From NCBI RefSeq assembly GCF_021134715.1, contig NC_060017.1, forward strand, positions 4,278,001-4,342,000: DNA of 64,000 nt, written 5' to 3'. Below are positions 27,994 to 38,114 of the stretch, piece by piece. A program made the position numbers and the translations under genes. The stretch is from Daphnia pulex. Its lineage: Eukaryota > Arthropoda > Branchiopoda > Diplostraca > Daphniidae. The first letter of the stretch is position 1, and each line of letters starts with the position of its first letter. A model generated the notes under the pieces. That model had not been told where the DNA came from, did no database searches, and saw only the letters and a list, made by a program, of their open reading frames with translations.

Positions 27994-30900
27994 AAAACTG
28001 TCCCGCTTTCGTGCAAAACAACCGCGTTGCGGCCTCACACCACGTTGCTATCGAACGCAGTTTCTAATTTATTGACACCTACTTGACGCACACAGCCGGA
28101 GAGAAGAGCATGATCCATCATAGAAGTCGCGGGAAAAAAACAAAAGCAAAACCAAAACAATTCCCTAACCCCAACCCACTTTCAGCCATCTTTTAGCCAA
28201 GGAAATGCCCCGAAGAGAAAAAATCAACCACCCAAAAGACGGACGGATGAAATACCAAAATGAACCGCGTATATGTTATCTCAATTCGAGTCCTTCGTTC
28301 TCGATGTGGCAGAGACACAAAACACAGTGATTCAGTAGTTCCAAATTGTGACTCCTGTTGACGCCTCGTTCAGTTTAGTAACTCCCCACACACATCTTCT
28401 GCGTTTTCAGTCTTGTCTTTTTTTTATTTTATTTTTTTTTTGTGGTCAATTCTTCCCTGATCGACGCATCAGTCGACGAGTATTTGTCCCTCCCCCCCTC
28501 TCTCCCACAGAAAGCTGTTGTATGGAAAGATGATTGCCTTCCTTCACCCCGCACCACCTACCCATCAAACATTGCTCTTTTTTTTTTTGAAAAGGCTTTT
28601 TTCTTGGCCTCCGGATGCCACAACTCCTTGGATTTTTTGGGTCGATTTACAACTGAAAAAGCCAACCATTTGAAACAGAAGCGCAGAAAACAAATGAAAA
28701 TAGTAGCACAAACAAGTTGTCAGCTGGGGCGTAATGTTTCGCACAATGTCGCTCTCTCTCTCCTTTCGTCGCCCGACCTCCCCTCCCCAGTCCGCCCTGT
28801 TTTTTTCTATTTCGGTTTCACCACCCAGGCTTAAATGAATTCTTTCATTCATCCGCCATTTCCTCCATGCGTAGACTCGATAGAGGACGCGTCGCTTCGT
28901 TCGTGCAGGATGTGTCTAGTCAACACCATCATTCATAAAACTTTTTTATCTAGCTTGTTTAATGGGTTTTTCCGCACCTTTTTCTTTTTCTGAGTTCCCA
29001 CCTTGGCTATAAATATTTGTTTTTTTTTTTCTCATTTTTCATGGGGGGAGGGGTGGGGGGTTGGCTAAATTTTTGGTTCTCCTCCATTAATTTTCTTTTT
29101 TTTTTCGAAACTCGTTCCTCTCCATACAATCTCTCCCCAACATTGTCATTAATTAACATGTTTAAAGAGAAACGCTTCAGAGTTTCAATTCGTCAGTGCC
29201 GAGTTTTATTACATGAATCGGGAGGGAAGGGGGACAAAAAAAAAGCGGTTCAATGAATTTCTGCCCTAATTTGTTTCGTCAAAATCTCATCGTGAAAAAA
29301 AAAAAAGAAAGAAAAGAAAACGACGAGTTCGCTTTGGGACCACAGGCACAGCGGACTGGTTTGAGATGTTATCCTTCCATTTTACTTAGTGGTTTTTCAA
29401 AGAAAATGACTATCATCCAATTTCCCGCATCGGAAACAGAACACACAAGTCTGATTTCGTTCAACTAACGTTCGCGAAGAGAGTAGGAAGTTAATCTTAA
29501 GCTATTTCATGCGCACAGAAAAATTTCGTTTTTCTTTTTTTTTTTTATTTGTTGGCTAGATTTTTCATTTCCTCAATTCAAAAAGAAATCGTCAGCTCTC
29601 CGCCGTCGACATGGCAACACAAAGCGTTTATGTAAGGTCCTTTTCTTTTTTTTAAAAACTTCCTCTTTTGGGTTTTCTCCCCACTTTTTTTCTTTCCGAA
29701 TGTCCCCAACTAGATGAAGAATAATGCGAATGTGGAAGGCGAGGGTTAAAACAAAAAAAAAAATTCTCTGTGTAGTTGAGTCATTCAGCTTTTATTACCA
29801 TGCGGTATCATCCGAATAGGAATCGAAACAAAAAGCGCAAAAGCCCAAAAAATACAAAACACAAAAAAACATAAAACACAAAACAAAAGGAAAAAAAAAA
29901 ATTGAGATAACAATAAAAAAAAAAAAGGCCAGCGTCTACAACTGCCCAATGACCGGACCACCTTTGACGGGGACTGGGAAAGAAGCTGTACAGTAGAAGT
30001 GGAATATTGTCTTTGTTATGTTGGTTTCCGTGAGGCAGTTTTTTCTTTTTTATTTTCCCCCCTATTTTTTAAAAAAAGCGTGAATCTGCAGTCCAGGTGC
30101 GGTGTTAGCTAATCGCACAAATGCTAGCACCGCATCTGCCATGTCGGAAAGAATTCGCAGCGTTATATCTCCCCCCATCCCCATCCCCCCAATTGATGGC
30201 AAGCCAAGTTAGACTAAAGTGTTGGTGCCGGACTAGTCGCGCGACTCTGTAGCCGCCCACCAATGCTCAAAGTCGTGCTCGGGCTCAGGACTACTCCGTC
30301 GCAAGACTTTCGAGCTAACTTGGGATTGCGTGTGTTTGGACTTTGGATTTCTTCTCGAATCCCCCCCTTTTATGGCAAAATGTGTGTTCGTCCCGCCCCC
30401 CACTTCTGACCCACCACCTCTCCCCCCAATTTTTGCTTCAACAGTATATCGGTAGATTTAACCAGCTCTTATTCATTCGGTTCCCTGCGTTACGTTCCCT
30501 GACCCCCTCCCCCCCATCTCCATATTGCCCATTCAATTTCTTTTGTTCTCCCAGAGAACGTGAACCACGACACGAACATTTTGAGGGGTTGTACAGTTTC
30601 CTGCCCTGCTACATCCCCGCGTTGGCCGGTTTTCGTATTTACATGATATCCTCACTCCTTTCATTTTTTCTTTTTCTTCTTTCCAATTTTTCATTTTTTC
30701 TCTTCCTTTCTATCTTGCTATCTCTTCAACCTTTAGAACCGAACAACTTGATTGAATGATTTTTTTCTCTTTTCACATTCTCGGACATTCATTAAGAAAA
30801 ACCGTTGATGATCGAGTCGATGCTTCAAATCAATTTTTTTTTGTGTGTCCTAATTCATTCTTGGTTGTTTATCTCGTGTGTAACGTTTAAAGGAACAAAA

Positions 30901-32000
30901 AGAAAACAACAAAAGGAACACAAAACATCTTTTTTTGTGTCAAGTGTAGATGTCACATCTGATTTCTAATCAAAGACGATGAAATTCCCTGCATTTTTTT
31001 TTTTAAATCTACAAACACAAAAAAACATCCGCTATTTGATAGTTGCAAAAATTGTTGCACTTTACGGAGTAGTGGAGTGGGAGCAATGGAAGGGAGAATC
31101 CTATTGCAGGCGGGGGCGGTAATTCCCGAGGAAAGTAATCTATGAGGACACGAGGGGAGAAAACACTAATTAGATTCCCATGCTATCGTCGTGTTGTGCT
31201 CTCCTTTATTTAAATTCACACTACATATATTTTTTTTTTGTCAATGGCACTCACTGCGTTTTGAGTTATTCGTTCGCGCGTTCGGTAAACGTCAGAAACA
31301 TTTTTTTATTTGGCAAATGCGTCGCAATTTTTTTTTAAACAAATTTTTCTTCTTCATTCAAATTTCTATTATTTCATCTCATGTCGTTCTGTTCTTGCCC
31401 TCCCCCCCCCATTTCAGTTATTTCCTCAATTGAGCTACGAGGCAAGGGTTAAAAAAAAACGCAAAACACGTATAGCTTTTCAAAGTCTTGTTTGTGATTC
31501 GTCTCCGACTTGTCCAATAAAGCTATTTGTCATTCAAAATTGGGGTCGTTACTTTTCTGATTCATACAGAACATAATCGTCGAAAACAGGAATCGGACCC
31601 GCAGAAAGCATATGTTGTTTTAGTATTGTAAAGTTAATATTCCATCTAGCAAGCAGACATCATCCCTTTGAATTTGCTTTATTCAAGCTTACGGGAATAT
31701 TTTAAATATCTTTTGAAAATCTTATCGTTATTTCTTATTCGTTATTAATGTCAGGTAGAAATTTTAACAATCAGGTCTTCCGGTTCAATCCCTTTTTTTG
31801 TCAGGCCGACTAACACTAACACAACAGTCACTTTTTACTGGTAATTAGTTGTCAATTGTCTCCTTATTAGATGACAATTTAAGCGAAAATATTTTTTAAA
31901 AAATAATTGTTTATATTAAGGCCGGATGGGTGGAATGACAACACTCAGAACACTGCTTCACATCAGTTCTTTTGCCTCGGCAGTTGAGAGTTAAGTAGTT
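27994..32000 (+). other. Probable long 3' UTR of Gbeta and following non-coding DNA
   Basis: About 4 kb without a recognisable gene. It is T-rich on the + strand with many oligo-T and oligo-A tracts. AATAAA occurs near 29911 (inside A-rich sequence) and at 31516-31521. A long neuronal-type 3' UTR is plausible for a Gbeta gene but is inferred only from base composition and absence of other genes. Confidence 0.35.
31516..31521 (+). promoter_or_regulatory. Candidate distal polyadenylation signal for Gbeta
   Basis: Canonical AATAAA in CCAATAAAGC, followed by a GT/T-rich stretch (TTGGGGTCGTTACTTTTC). It would give a 3.5-kb 3' UTR. Confidence 0.3.
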
Positions 32001-33280
32001 AGTTAAGGAGCGAAGACCTAGAGAAGTTAATAGTTTTGATCAAAGTAAAGGAAGAAAAGGACAAGTGCAACACGGATCACATTTCAGAAGCTGTCGTCGT
32101 GATATCGTGATCATTTGGACAATATTTCTATTAAGATGTTGATTACTGCAATTAATTATGAAAATGGAGAAATGACAAAAATTAGAGACAAACTTTTTTA
32201 TTAATTCTAAAACACTTCGTAAGAAAAAATTATCGATTTTGTTTAGCAAGTTAAAAACCAAGTAACTGACAAATTTGGCGTTCGGCTCGGCTCGATCCAA
32301 ACGAGATGATAAATACGGTGAAGGATCTAGTCGAGAACATTCTGTGCATTGAAACAATAATAGGAATTTAAAAAATAGGATTCAATTAAAAAAATCAATA
32401 GGAAGAGCCATTAATGTACAATTCTTTGTTCGCATACAGGAGACAATTTGAAAAGACAAGGAAAGCATACACTCACAATCGCTGACCCTGCTGAGTGCTG
32501 ACCCTTATGACCGCATTTAACCCTCGATTGCGATCGAGGTCATGATCGTCTTTCACTCCTCGGACTTCGGCCGATTTGACATCAGGCAAACAAGTGCGAT
32601 GCCAAATTCAACAAGACGATGAGTCTCCAGGGATATATTTTTTTTTTTATAAACCAGTCCTTCGGTATAATAATACTCCAAGGTGCATCGGGAAATACTG
32701 TTAAGTGTTCAGTTTTCTTTCTCGAAAATAGATGGCGCGTGATTATTATTTTTGTTTTAGTCGTCTGCATTCCTTCGTTTGCGAGTTTGAAACTGTTGAC
32801 AGTTGACACAGGTTACTTGTGTCTTTTATTGTGCTTTTTAAAATTATTGAAACCAAAATATTGCAGTGATTAATGCAGACCCTGCTATTAAAACAAAAAT
32901 ATATTCTCGGCCGGCCGTTATCATCATTCATCAAGTCTTCATTAGTTCTTCAAAACACCCAGGTGAATAAACAACAGTTTATTTAGGCTTCCTGGCAGTC
33001 TCTCTAAATAATCAACTAAAAATATAAGATAAGTGTGGTTGGGAAATGTTTCAAGAACACAGTCCAGTTTTACAAGTTGCAATGAATTACTACTCAGCAG
33101 TAATCAACTTCACACTAAGATATTAAAATAATTTTGTCCTAGAAATCAACAATTATTAATTGGGAAAACATCACATTTCCACAATTGCCAAAACCCGATC
33201 CATTTTATCAATAGAAAGGTTTCTTTACTGCTGGTTTCTAATTTTATTCCTAGTTTGGTAAATCTTAATCTGACGCAAAA
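32001..33280. other. Intergenic region without recognised genes
   Basis: AT-rich and without convincing coding frames. A perfect small stem CCTCGAT-TGCG-ATCGAGG lies near 32522-32540. I see no tRNA or other RNA gene. Confidence 0.4.
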
Positions 33281-33385
33281 ATGAAACTCCTTTTGGTGAT
33301 TCTCATCAAGCTTATATGTTCGTTTTCATGTGTCTGTAAAAACATCGCTAAATCACTGAATTTTGAAAAACAACGTATAATATAA
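33281..33385 (+). CDS. Tiny signal-peptide-like reading frame (34 residues), doubtful
   Basis: ATG at 33281 opens MKLLLVILIKLICSFSC followed by 17 polar residues and TAA. The start resembles a secretion signal. There is no codon evidence, no paralogue in the window, and its end abuts a repeat fragment at 33388. It is probably chance and is listed only so that it is not lost. Confidence 0.12.
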   Translation: MKLLLVILIKLICSFSCVCKNIAKSLNFEKQRII

Positions 33386-33387
33386 GT

Positions 33388-33560
33388 CTATAGAAGTTCA
33401 AGAAAATTCATGATATTGGCCAAATCTAGATTTTAGCCAAAAAGCATTTTTTTTACCCCAAATTTCATGGGAATCAGATATAGTAGAATTTGATGTCAGC
33501 TCAATATTTGAGTTGCTGACGAGCTATCGCTCATTTCCAGATTCCGGGGTAGTTCCGGAC
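33388..33560 (+). repeat. Diverged fragment of the fold-back element at 35080-35468
   Basis: It shares ordered blocks with the right arm of the fold-back element: CTATAG..GTTCA.GAAAATTC, TTGGCCAAAT, ACCCCAAATTTCATGG, GAATTTGATGTCAGCTCAAT and, more weakly, the TTCCGG-rich end. The matching left arm was not found upstream, so this looks like a half copy. Confidence 0.6.
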
Positions 33561-34930
33561 TTGGTAAGAAATTTGAAGATGACATTCCGTTGTATTATTC
33601 CATGTCCATTAGTTCACAGTTCACATTCAGATTTCGGCCGGTTTGGTCAGAGAAAACCATTTCACTGTATCTTTATATCTCTCGCTTCTTGCAGCTTCTC
33701 TGCTTTGATCCGTCATGAAATTTGAAGGTGACTGTCCATTGTGACGATAGATGGTGGTGGTGTTATCGTTCTTAAAAATGGTAAAAGGTGTGAAGAGTTG
33801 TGTTATTTTCTGTTTTCGTGGTTTTGTATGTCTTCACCGTGCAAAATCAATCAATTATTAACATGTAAGCTAATTGTGATTTTTCCAACTACACAGTAGC
33901 AAATTTTTTATCACTGCTGTGTTCTTGACTAACTGTCTAATGTTCTTAAAATTTCTAGAAAATGTACCTGCCGTCTGATAGTCATCAGATAAGATGTACC
34001 CTATTTCATGAACAAATTGCTCGACACTTCCTTTCACTCACATCTTCAGATTCATCTGTCATCTTCTCAATACTTTGGCTGCAAAAATTCCAACTTTTTT
34101 GCCCAAAAGTTGTGGCCTGTTAGGAATATGGTTTAGGTAAGCATAGCTTTTTGATCTTACTACCTATCATTCATTGATGGAAGAAAATAATCTTAAAATT
34201 CACCCCTATTTATTTAACAGGGTCATTCTTGCCTGAAAAATATTGACACCTTTGATCAATGTGTTTGTTGGTGGGGTTGATGGAGTCGTGAAATTGAATT
34301 GCTGGTGCCATTCCCTGCAGCAACCACTTCACAACGATAAGAGACCAGCAGCAGGACATCTACACAGATTGAGGTTAAGGTGTGCTTCCATGTTCTTGCT
34401 TAAAAATTTAGAAAAACTATGACCACTTGAACAGCTTTTGTAAGACACACAACTCTTATTTTTTTTTAGCTTCCCTTTAATTTCTCTCGTTTTTTTTTAC
34501 AGAACTATTTGTAACGTCGCTGAGATCGCGATTCGACCGCCAATGTCAATCTACAACGCAGTTTCTGTATTGGAATTGCTTGGTCCTGACACGGATATCC
34601 TTGAACCAACGCCTGCTTTTGTCCATGACAGAAGAGAGACTTCCTCCAGCGTTCTGCTCCATCCTTATCCTCGCGACGTCTGCTCATCCAGCTTCACTGC
34701 TTCTTTGCTGCTAGACTTTTCTTGCTGCAATGGCGAGGTAGCTCACTTCAGCGTTCGCTTCCGTTCGCTGTGACACACCTGCAGTCACTCATCACGGGAT
34801 TATACCCAGGTAACCAAAAACTCACTTACTTTCGTAGATTATCTACTAGTAATAATCTACTTGCGTTAAACTCTCTGTCTGTGTAATAATTCAAAAATCA
34901 GGCCCTTCTTGCGCGCTAAAGTGTTACTTA
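33561..34930. other. Intergenic region, no recognised gene
   Basis: Short open stretches such as 34543-34773 show no recognisable family. Possible splice-like signals (TTTTTACAG near 34501, GAG|GTAGCT near 34737) hint at a non-coding transcript but are not sufficient for a call. A 27-bp near-palindrome (GTAGATTAT/ATAATCTAC) lies at 34834-34860. Confidence 0.35.
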
Positions 34931-35035
34931 GACGTTTCTTTTTTCTAACGCTAGATGGCTTTTCGATAATTGTCAGCTGTCAAAACAGTCAATTTTAGTT
35001 ACTTTGCAAATCTCTTTTAACATTTATCGGCAGTT
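34931..35035 (+). repeat. Dispersed repeat, copy 1 (direct orientation)
   Basis: Shares TAACGCTAGATGGCT, TCAGCTGTCA, AGTTACTTT and ACATTTATCGG in the same order with the reverse strand of 37917-38042. Copies on opposite strands 3 kb apart indicate a dispersed mobile-derived repeat. The family is unidentified. Confidence 0.6.
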
Positions 35036-35079
35036 ATTTTTTGAAATATTTAGTGATAACTGACGATTACTATGCCAGC

Positions 35080-35468
35080 AACAAAGCTCACTTGTTAAAT
35101 TTTCGATATTTTGCTTTTTTTTCTACTTCCGGTTTGCTCATTTCAGTCTGTAGTTCAGTAAATATTCATTTGAGGAGCAAAAGAACCACATATTCGTGAT
35201 CCTCGTAAAATTTGTGGTAAAGTTCATGTTATATTTTTTACGTTTTCGTACTTCCGGTTTCGAAAATTTTCCTGAACTATAGTTCAGGAAAATTCTCGAT
35301 TTTGGCCAAATTTTGGATTTCGTCTAAATCATACCTAATCGACCCCAAATTTCATGGAGATCACGAATATGTGGTTTAATTTGACGACAGCTCAATTGTT
35401 GAGGCGCTGTGGTTACTTCCGGTATACTTCCGGAATTTTTTTTTAAAGACTAGCAAGTGAGCTTTGTT
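35080..35468. mobile_element. 389-bp fold-back (long inverted repeat) element
   Basis: Terminal 15-bp perfect inverted repeats are AACAAAGCTCACTTG at 35080-35094 and its complement at 35454-35468. An internal 18-bp perfect pair lies at 35184-35201 and 35359-35376, starting AACCACATATTC. The centre is a 30-bp perfect palindrome at 35265-35294 around TATA. All three pairs share nearly the same centre (about 35279), so the whole unit folds into one long imperfect hairpin. It encodes nothing. A clear target-site duplication was not seen. It could be a MITE, a fold-back transposon or an endo-siRNA-producing hairpin. Confidence 0.75.
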
Positions 35469-35954
35469 ATGTTTACAGTTCTCAATATTGTTAGGTAGAT
35501 TTTAAGCAATTTAAAGCGCGCCTTTGAAGTTTTGAGCAAAAAAACCAGATCAATGAACCTATTTGTGACTATTATGTAACTTTTATTGGCATGTCACATA
35601 ATAAGAATTGTTTTGTCTTTTTTCAGGCAATGCAGAGGAGACGTCGAGAAGATGGATTTTCTCATCTTTAAAAATCGTCACCGGTCTCCGTCGGATGTTG
35701 CCCCTGCTCCTGGTGCGAACGAAACTCGGTGGAGTGAATGGATGTTAGTTCATCATTTACAAGTTACTCACATTTTGGTTGTGTGTATTGTATTCTAATC
35801 CAATTTTTCTTATCTGAATTAGAATGCGCCAACAAAATACTTCTGGCAATAGAAATGGACAATCGCTGACTTGGAAAAAGACAATCGCGGCCGGCACCAA
35901 GACTCGTCATCAACGTGGATCATCGTATTGTTGGTATTATTTCGTTTGTGTTAG
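35469..35954. other. Intergenic stretch with possible spliced non-coding transcript
   Basis: Sequence at about 35629-35742 follows TTTTTCAG, and sequence at about 35822-35937 follows GAATTAG. They look exon-like in composition (GC richer, CGTCGAGA, CGGCCGGCACC) but carry stops in every useful frame. No protein could be assigned. Confidence 0.25.
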
Positions 35955-36289
35955 TTAACCCGTTGGCTGCCACGCCTTTGTTCTCCCCTAGCTCCTTAGC
36001 ACGGGCCGCGCTGTTCGGTCTCGTGGTTTACATGCCGCGGGGTCGGACAGTCGCACCAGCCCCAGATTCGCCGAAAGGCCCTGTTAGGCAATGCACCATA
36101 GGGACTCCCCCCTTGTCGATACGGTGATGGATTCTAGAGGTTGTGCATTCCATCTTCTCCTGTCACCGTGTCAGCCCGGACTTGTCAGCAATGGCAAGTC
36201 CCTCCTTGGTCATGGATCCTTCAGACGTGACGCGTAGAGTAGTAGAAGAACAACCTACGGGTTGTATGGCGTGGCAGCCAACGGGTTAA
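35955..36289. mobile_element. Non-autonomous MITE with TTAA target duplication (piggyBac-like)
   Basis: The element at 35959-36285 is 327 bp. It begins with CCCGTTGGCTGCCACGCC and ends with the exact complement (18-bp perfect TIRs), flanked directly by TTAA at 35955-35958 and 36286-36289. TTAA duplication plus TIRs starting with CCC are hallmarks of piggyBac-superfamily elements. It is GC-richer than its AT-rich surroundings and has no transposase. Perfect TIRs suggest recent insertion. The outer TTAG/CTAA also match, consistent with a palindromic target TTAGTTAACTAA. Confidence 0.85.
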
Positions 36290-36501
36290 CTAAGTGTATG
36301 TGTGTATGTATGTATGCATGTATGTGACTGTAAAATGTGGTGGAATTGTGGGTGGAGGTGGGACAATATAACACAATTCTTTCTATTAAGTTTTTTGTTC
36401 ATTGTCTCTTAATTTACCCCAAGTCTTGTTTAGGAATTGTATCAATATATTTCTCTCAACTTCAAAGTCTATCATTTACACAAAGATCAGCCAATTGCCT
36501 T

Positions 36502-36735
36502 TTACCAATAAGATTTGTTGGAGTTTGGATTGGATTTGTTGGTGTAGGACTCCGCTGCCTTGGTGGTGTAGGACTCCGCTGCCTTGGTGGTGTAGGACTC
36601 CGCTGCCTTCGTGGTTGTTGTGTGGTAAGACGCCGGCGTTGTGGTTTGGTATCTACCAAACCTACGAGACATCGGTACACCAGTAGTCGACCCAACCATC
36701 AAGGATACCAAAACGAACAGCAGCAAGATAGTTAG
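36502..36735 (-). pseudogene. Degenerate secreted Thr-rich repeat protein (array copy A)
   Basis: The frame carries a secretion-signal-like stretch (LLLFVLVSLMVGSTTG, then VPMS) followed by three copies of an eight-residue unit (AAESYTTK), encoded by three 24-bp repeats at about 36541-36612, and ends at a TAA after NKSYW. It is paralogous to copy B just upstream. Copy B starts with an ATGG|gtaaat exon; the matching site for copy A, around 36843-36855, reads CATT|gtaaatattctg with no ATG. The signal-exon frame (CTAACTATC) also lacks copy B's extra two bases. I therefore think its start is lost, unless another exon is used. Confidence 0.5.
36541..36612. repeat. Three tandem 24-bp units in array copy A
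   Basis: The unit GGTGTAGGACTCCGCTGCCT plus TGGT is repeated three times, the last ending with a C for T change. On the minus strand it encodes a Thr/Lys/Ala/Glu/Ser/Tyr eight-residue repeat. Near-identity of the units implies recent slippage expansion. Confidence 0.85.
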
Positions 36736-36831
36736 CTAGACGCGAAATAATTTGAACATTAATTTTCATAAATAACTGGCAAATTAAAAAAAAATAAAAA
36801 AAAAAAATAAATAAATAAATTGATACAAAAT

Positions 36832-37292
36832 TCAATGTAGGAACAGAATATTTACAATGGTTGTAGTGTAATACTCGGTGACCTTGGTGTAGTAAACAGG
36901 AGCCTCAGTTTGGTAGTAGCTTGGAGCAGAGTCGTACTTAAACGGGTCGGTGAAGTAGGCTGGGGCAGACAACTCGGTGGTGTACTTGGGGGCCTCGGTG
37001 TAGTAACAGATGTTGCGTATGTTGACTTCACTGTGTATTAAAGGCGTTGCTGTTTGGTACTCACTATAACCAGGAGACATCGGCACACCAGTGGTCGACC
37101 CAGCCATCAATGATATAACACCCAACAGCAGCACGACCAAGTAAACTAGACAGTAAATAATTAGAACATTAATTCTCAGTTATAACTAGTAAATTAACAA
37201 ATAGAAAAATATGTAATGATTCACAACTCTATTTAAAAAATTTGAAAATCATTTTATTTATTTTCTATCTTACAAACAGAATATTTACCCAT
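36832..37292 (-). CDS. Small secreted Tyr/Thr-rich repeat protein (array copy B, intact)
   Basis: Two exons on the minus strand: the start exon ends ATGG at 37292-37289, before donor GTAAAT. The main exon runs 37145-36832 after a TCTAG acceptor (143-bp intron). Joined, it gives MVYLVVLLLGVISLMAG, a signal peptide, then STTGVPMSPGY and a Tyr/Thr/Pro-rich body with units like YYTEAPKYTTE, YYQTEAPVYYT and EYYTTT; about 106 residues. This style resembles the cuticle/mucin-like secreted repeats I associate with Daphnia. The function is unknown; an extracellular matrix or cuticle coat role is inference. The C-terminal end is uncertain, because ACC ATT|GTAAAT could be a splice donor rather than coding read-through to the TGA at 36832. 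Confidence 0.6.
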
Positions 37293-37641
37293 GTTTCCTA
37301 AGATGGAGCAGCGTAGGTTGCAGTTTAAACTCAGGAGCCTTGGTAGTGTAGTACTTGAAGGCCTCCGTATAGTAAGTAGGTATTGACGTTGTTGTTTAAT
37401 AAGGAGGCGGCGTGGTAAAGTATTCTTTCGCTGCTGTTTCTTAATATTCACCATACCCAGGAGACATCGCTACACCCTTGATCGACCCAGCCATCAGCAA
37501 TACAACAACCAATAGCAGCAGTGCAGCAAGACGGCATAGTTTACTAGACAATATTCAATAATAACGGGAATATTATCAAATAGAAGAAAATAAAAATTGA
37601 TACACAATTCCATGTAAAATTACAAAATATTTACCCATCAT
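37293..37641 (-). pseudogene. Broken Tyr/Thr-rich secreted protein gene (array copy C)
   Basis: Minus strand. The start exon ends ATGATGG at 37641-37635 before GTAAAT. The second exon begins at 37543 after TCTAG. The second exon still shows LLLLVVVLLMAGSIKG, VAMSPGYGEY, then TAA (37441-37443), then a stretch ending TTPPPY, a second TAA (37396-37398), and finally YYTEAFKYYTTKAPEF. Both stops replace the second Tyr of a Tyr-Tyr pair. Joining the exons also leaves the signal peptide out of frame. Three independent lesions make this a pseudogene of the copy B family. Confidence 0.75.
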
Positions 37642-38074
37642 TGTGAACTGGTAATACGACGAAGGATGCAGTTGTTGAAGTGTCGGAGATGCTCACTCGC
37701 CTGATAGACAATAAACAATTTGAAAATTGATATTCAATAACTGGCATATTAGCAATTATTTTTTAAACAATTTAAATTGATACAAACTACATGTAACAGC
37801 AGAATATTCACCCATAATTGCGAACTGATAAGGCAAATCTTATCGTACAGAAGGCACAAAAAGTGCGCTGCAGTTGTTGCCGTGTCGGAGATGCTCACTC
37901 GACTGATCTCTCAACAGCAACTCCGATAAATGTCTTTAGAAATGTCCAAAATAAAAGTAACTGAAGCTGGTGCTTCTGACAGCTGAAAAACGATCTGAGG
38001 CCATGATACAGCCATCTAGCGTTAAAATGAATACAAACGTTTAAAACAAAAACGTTCCTCAGCTGTTTTGACAC
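37642..38074. repeat. Duplicated 5' exon segments of the secreted-gene array, with dispersed repeat copy 2
   Basis: Two diverged copies of a 5' UTR-like exon are visible on the minus strand. One is GCGAGTGAGCATCTCCGACA..CAACAACTGCA leading to ATGATGG (about 37695-37635). The other is TCGAGTGAGCATCTCCGACA..CAACAACTGCA leading to ATTATGG|gtgaat (about 37905-37812). The second lacks a following signal-peptide exon. The interval 37917-38042 is the reverse-strand copy of the 34931-35035 repeat. Confidence 0.55.
37917..38042 (-). repeat. Dispersed repeat, copy 2 (inverted orientation)
   Basis: The reverse strand shares ordered blocks with 34931-35035: ACGTTT, TTTTAACGCTAGATGGCT, TCAGCTGTCA, CAGTTACTTT and ACATTTATCGG. 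Insertions between blocks show divergence. Confidence 0.6.
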
Positions 38075-38081
38075 TTAACTG

Positions 38082-38114
<33 letters not shown>

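Noticed and set aside
31775-31800. GGTTCAATCCC resembling a tRNA B box followed by a T run
   Set aside because: No A box, no anticodon arm and no acceptor stem could be paired around it.
34543-34773. 76-residue open frame with possible acceptor and donor at its ends
   Set aside because: No family match, unusual composition, and neighbouring exon-like pieces do not continue the frame; a non-coding transcript is equally likely.
38086-38114. 29-nt poly-A as a possible retroposon tail
   Set aside because: No upstream SINE or processed-gene body and no target duplication were found; treated as simple sequence.
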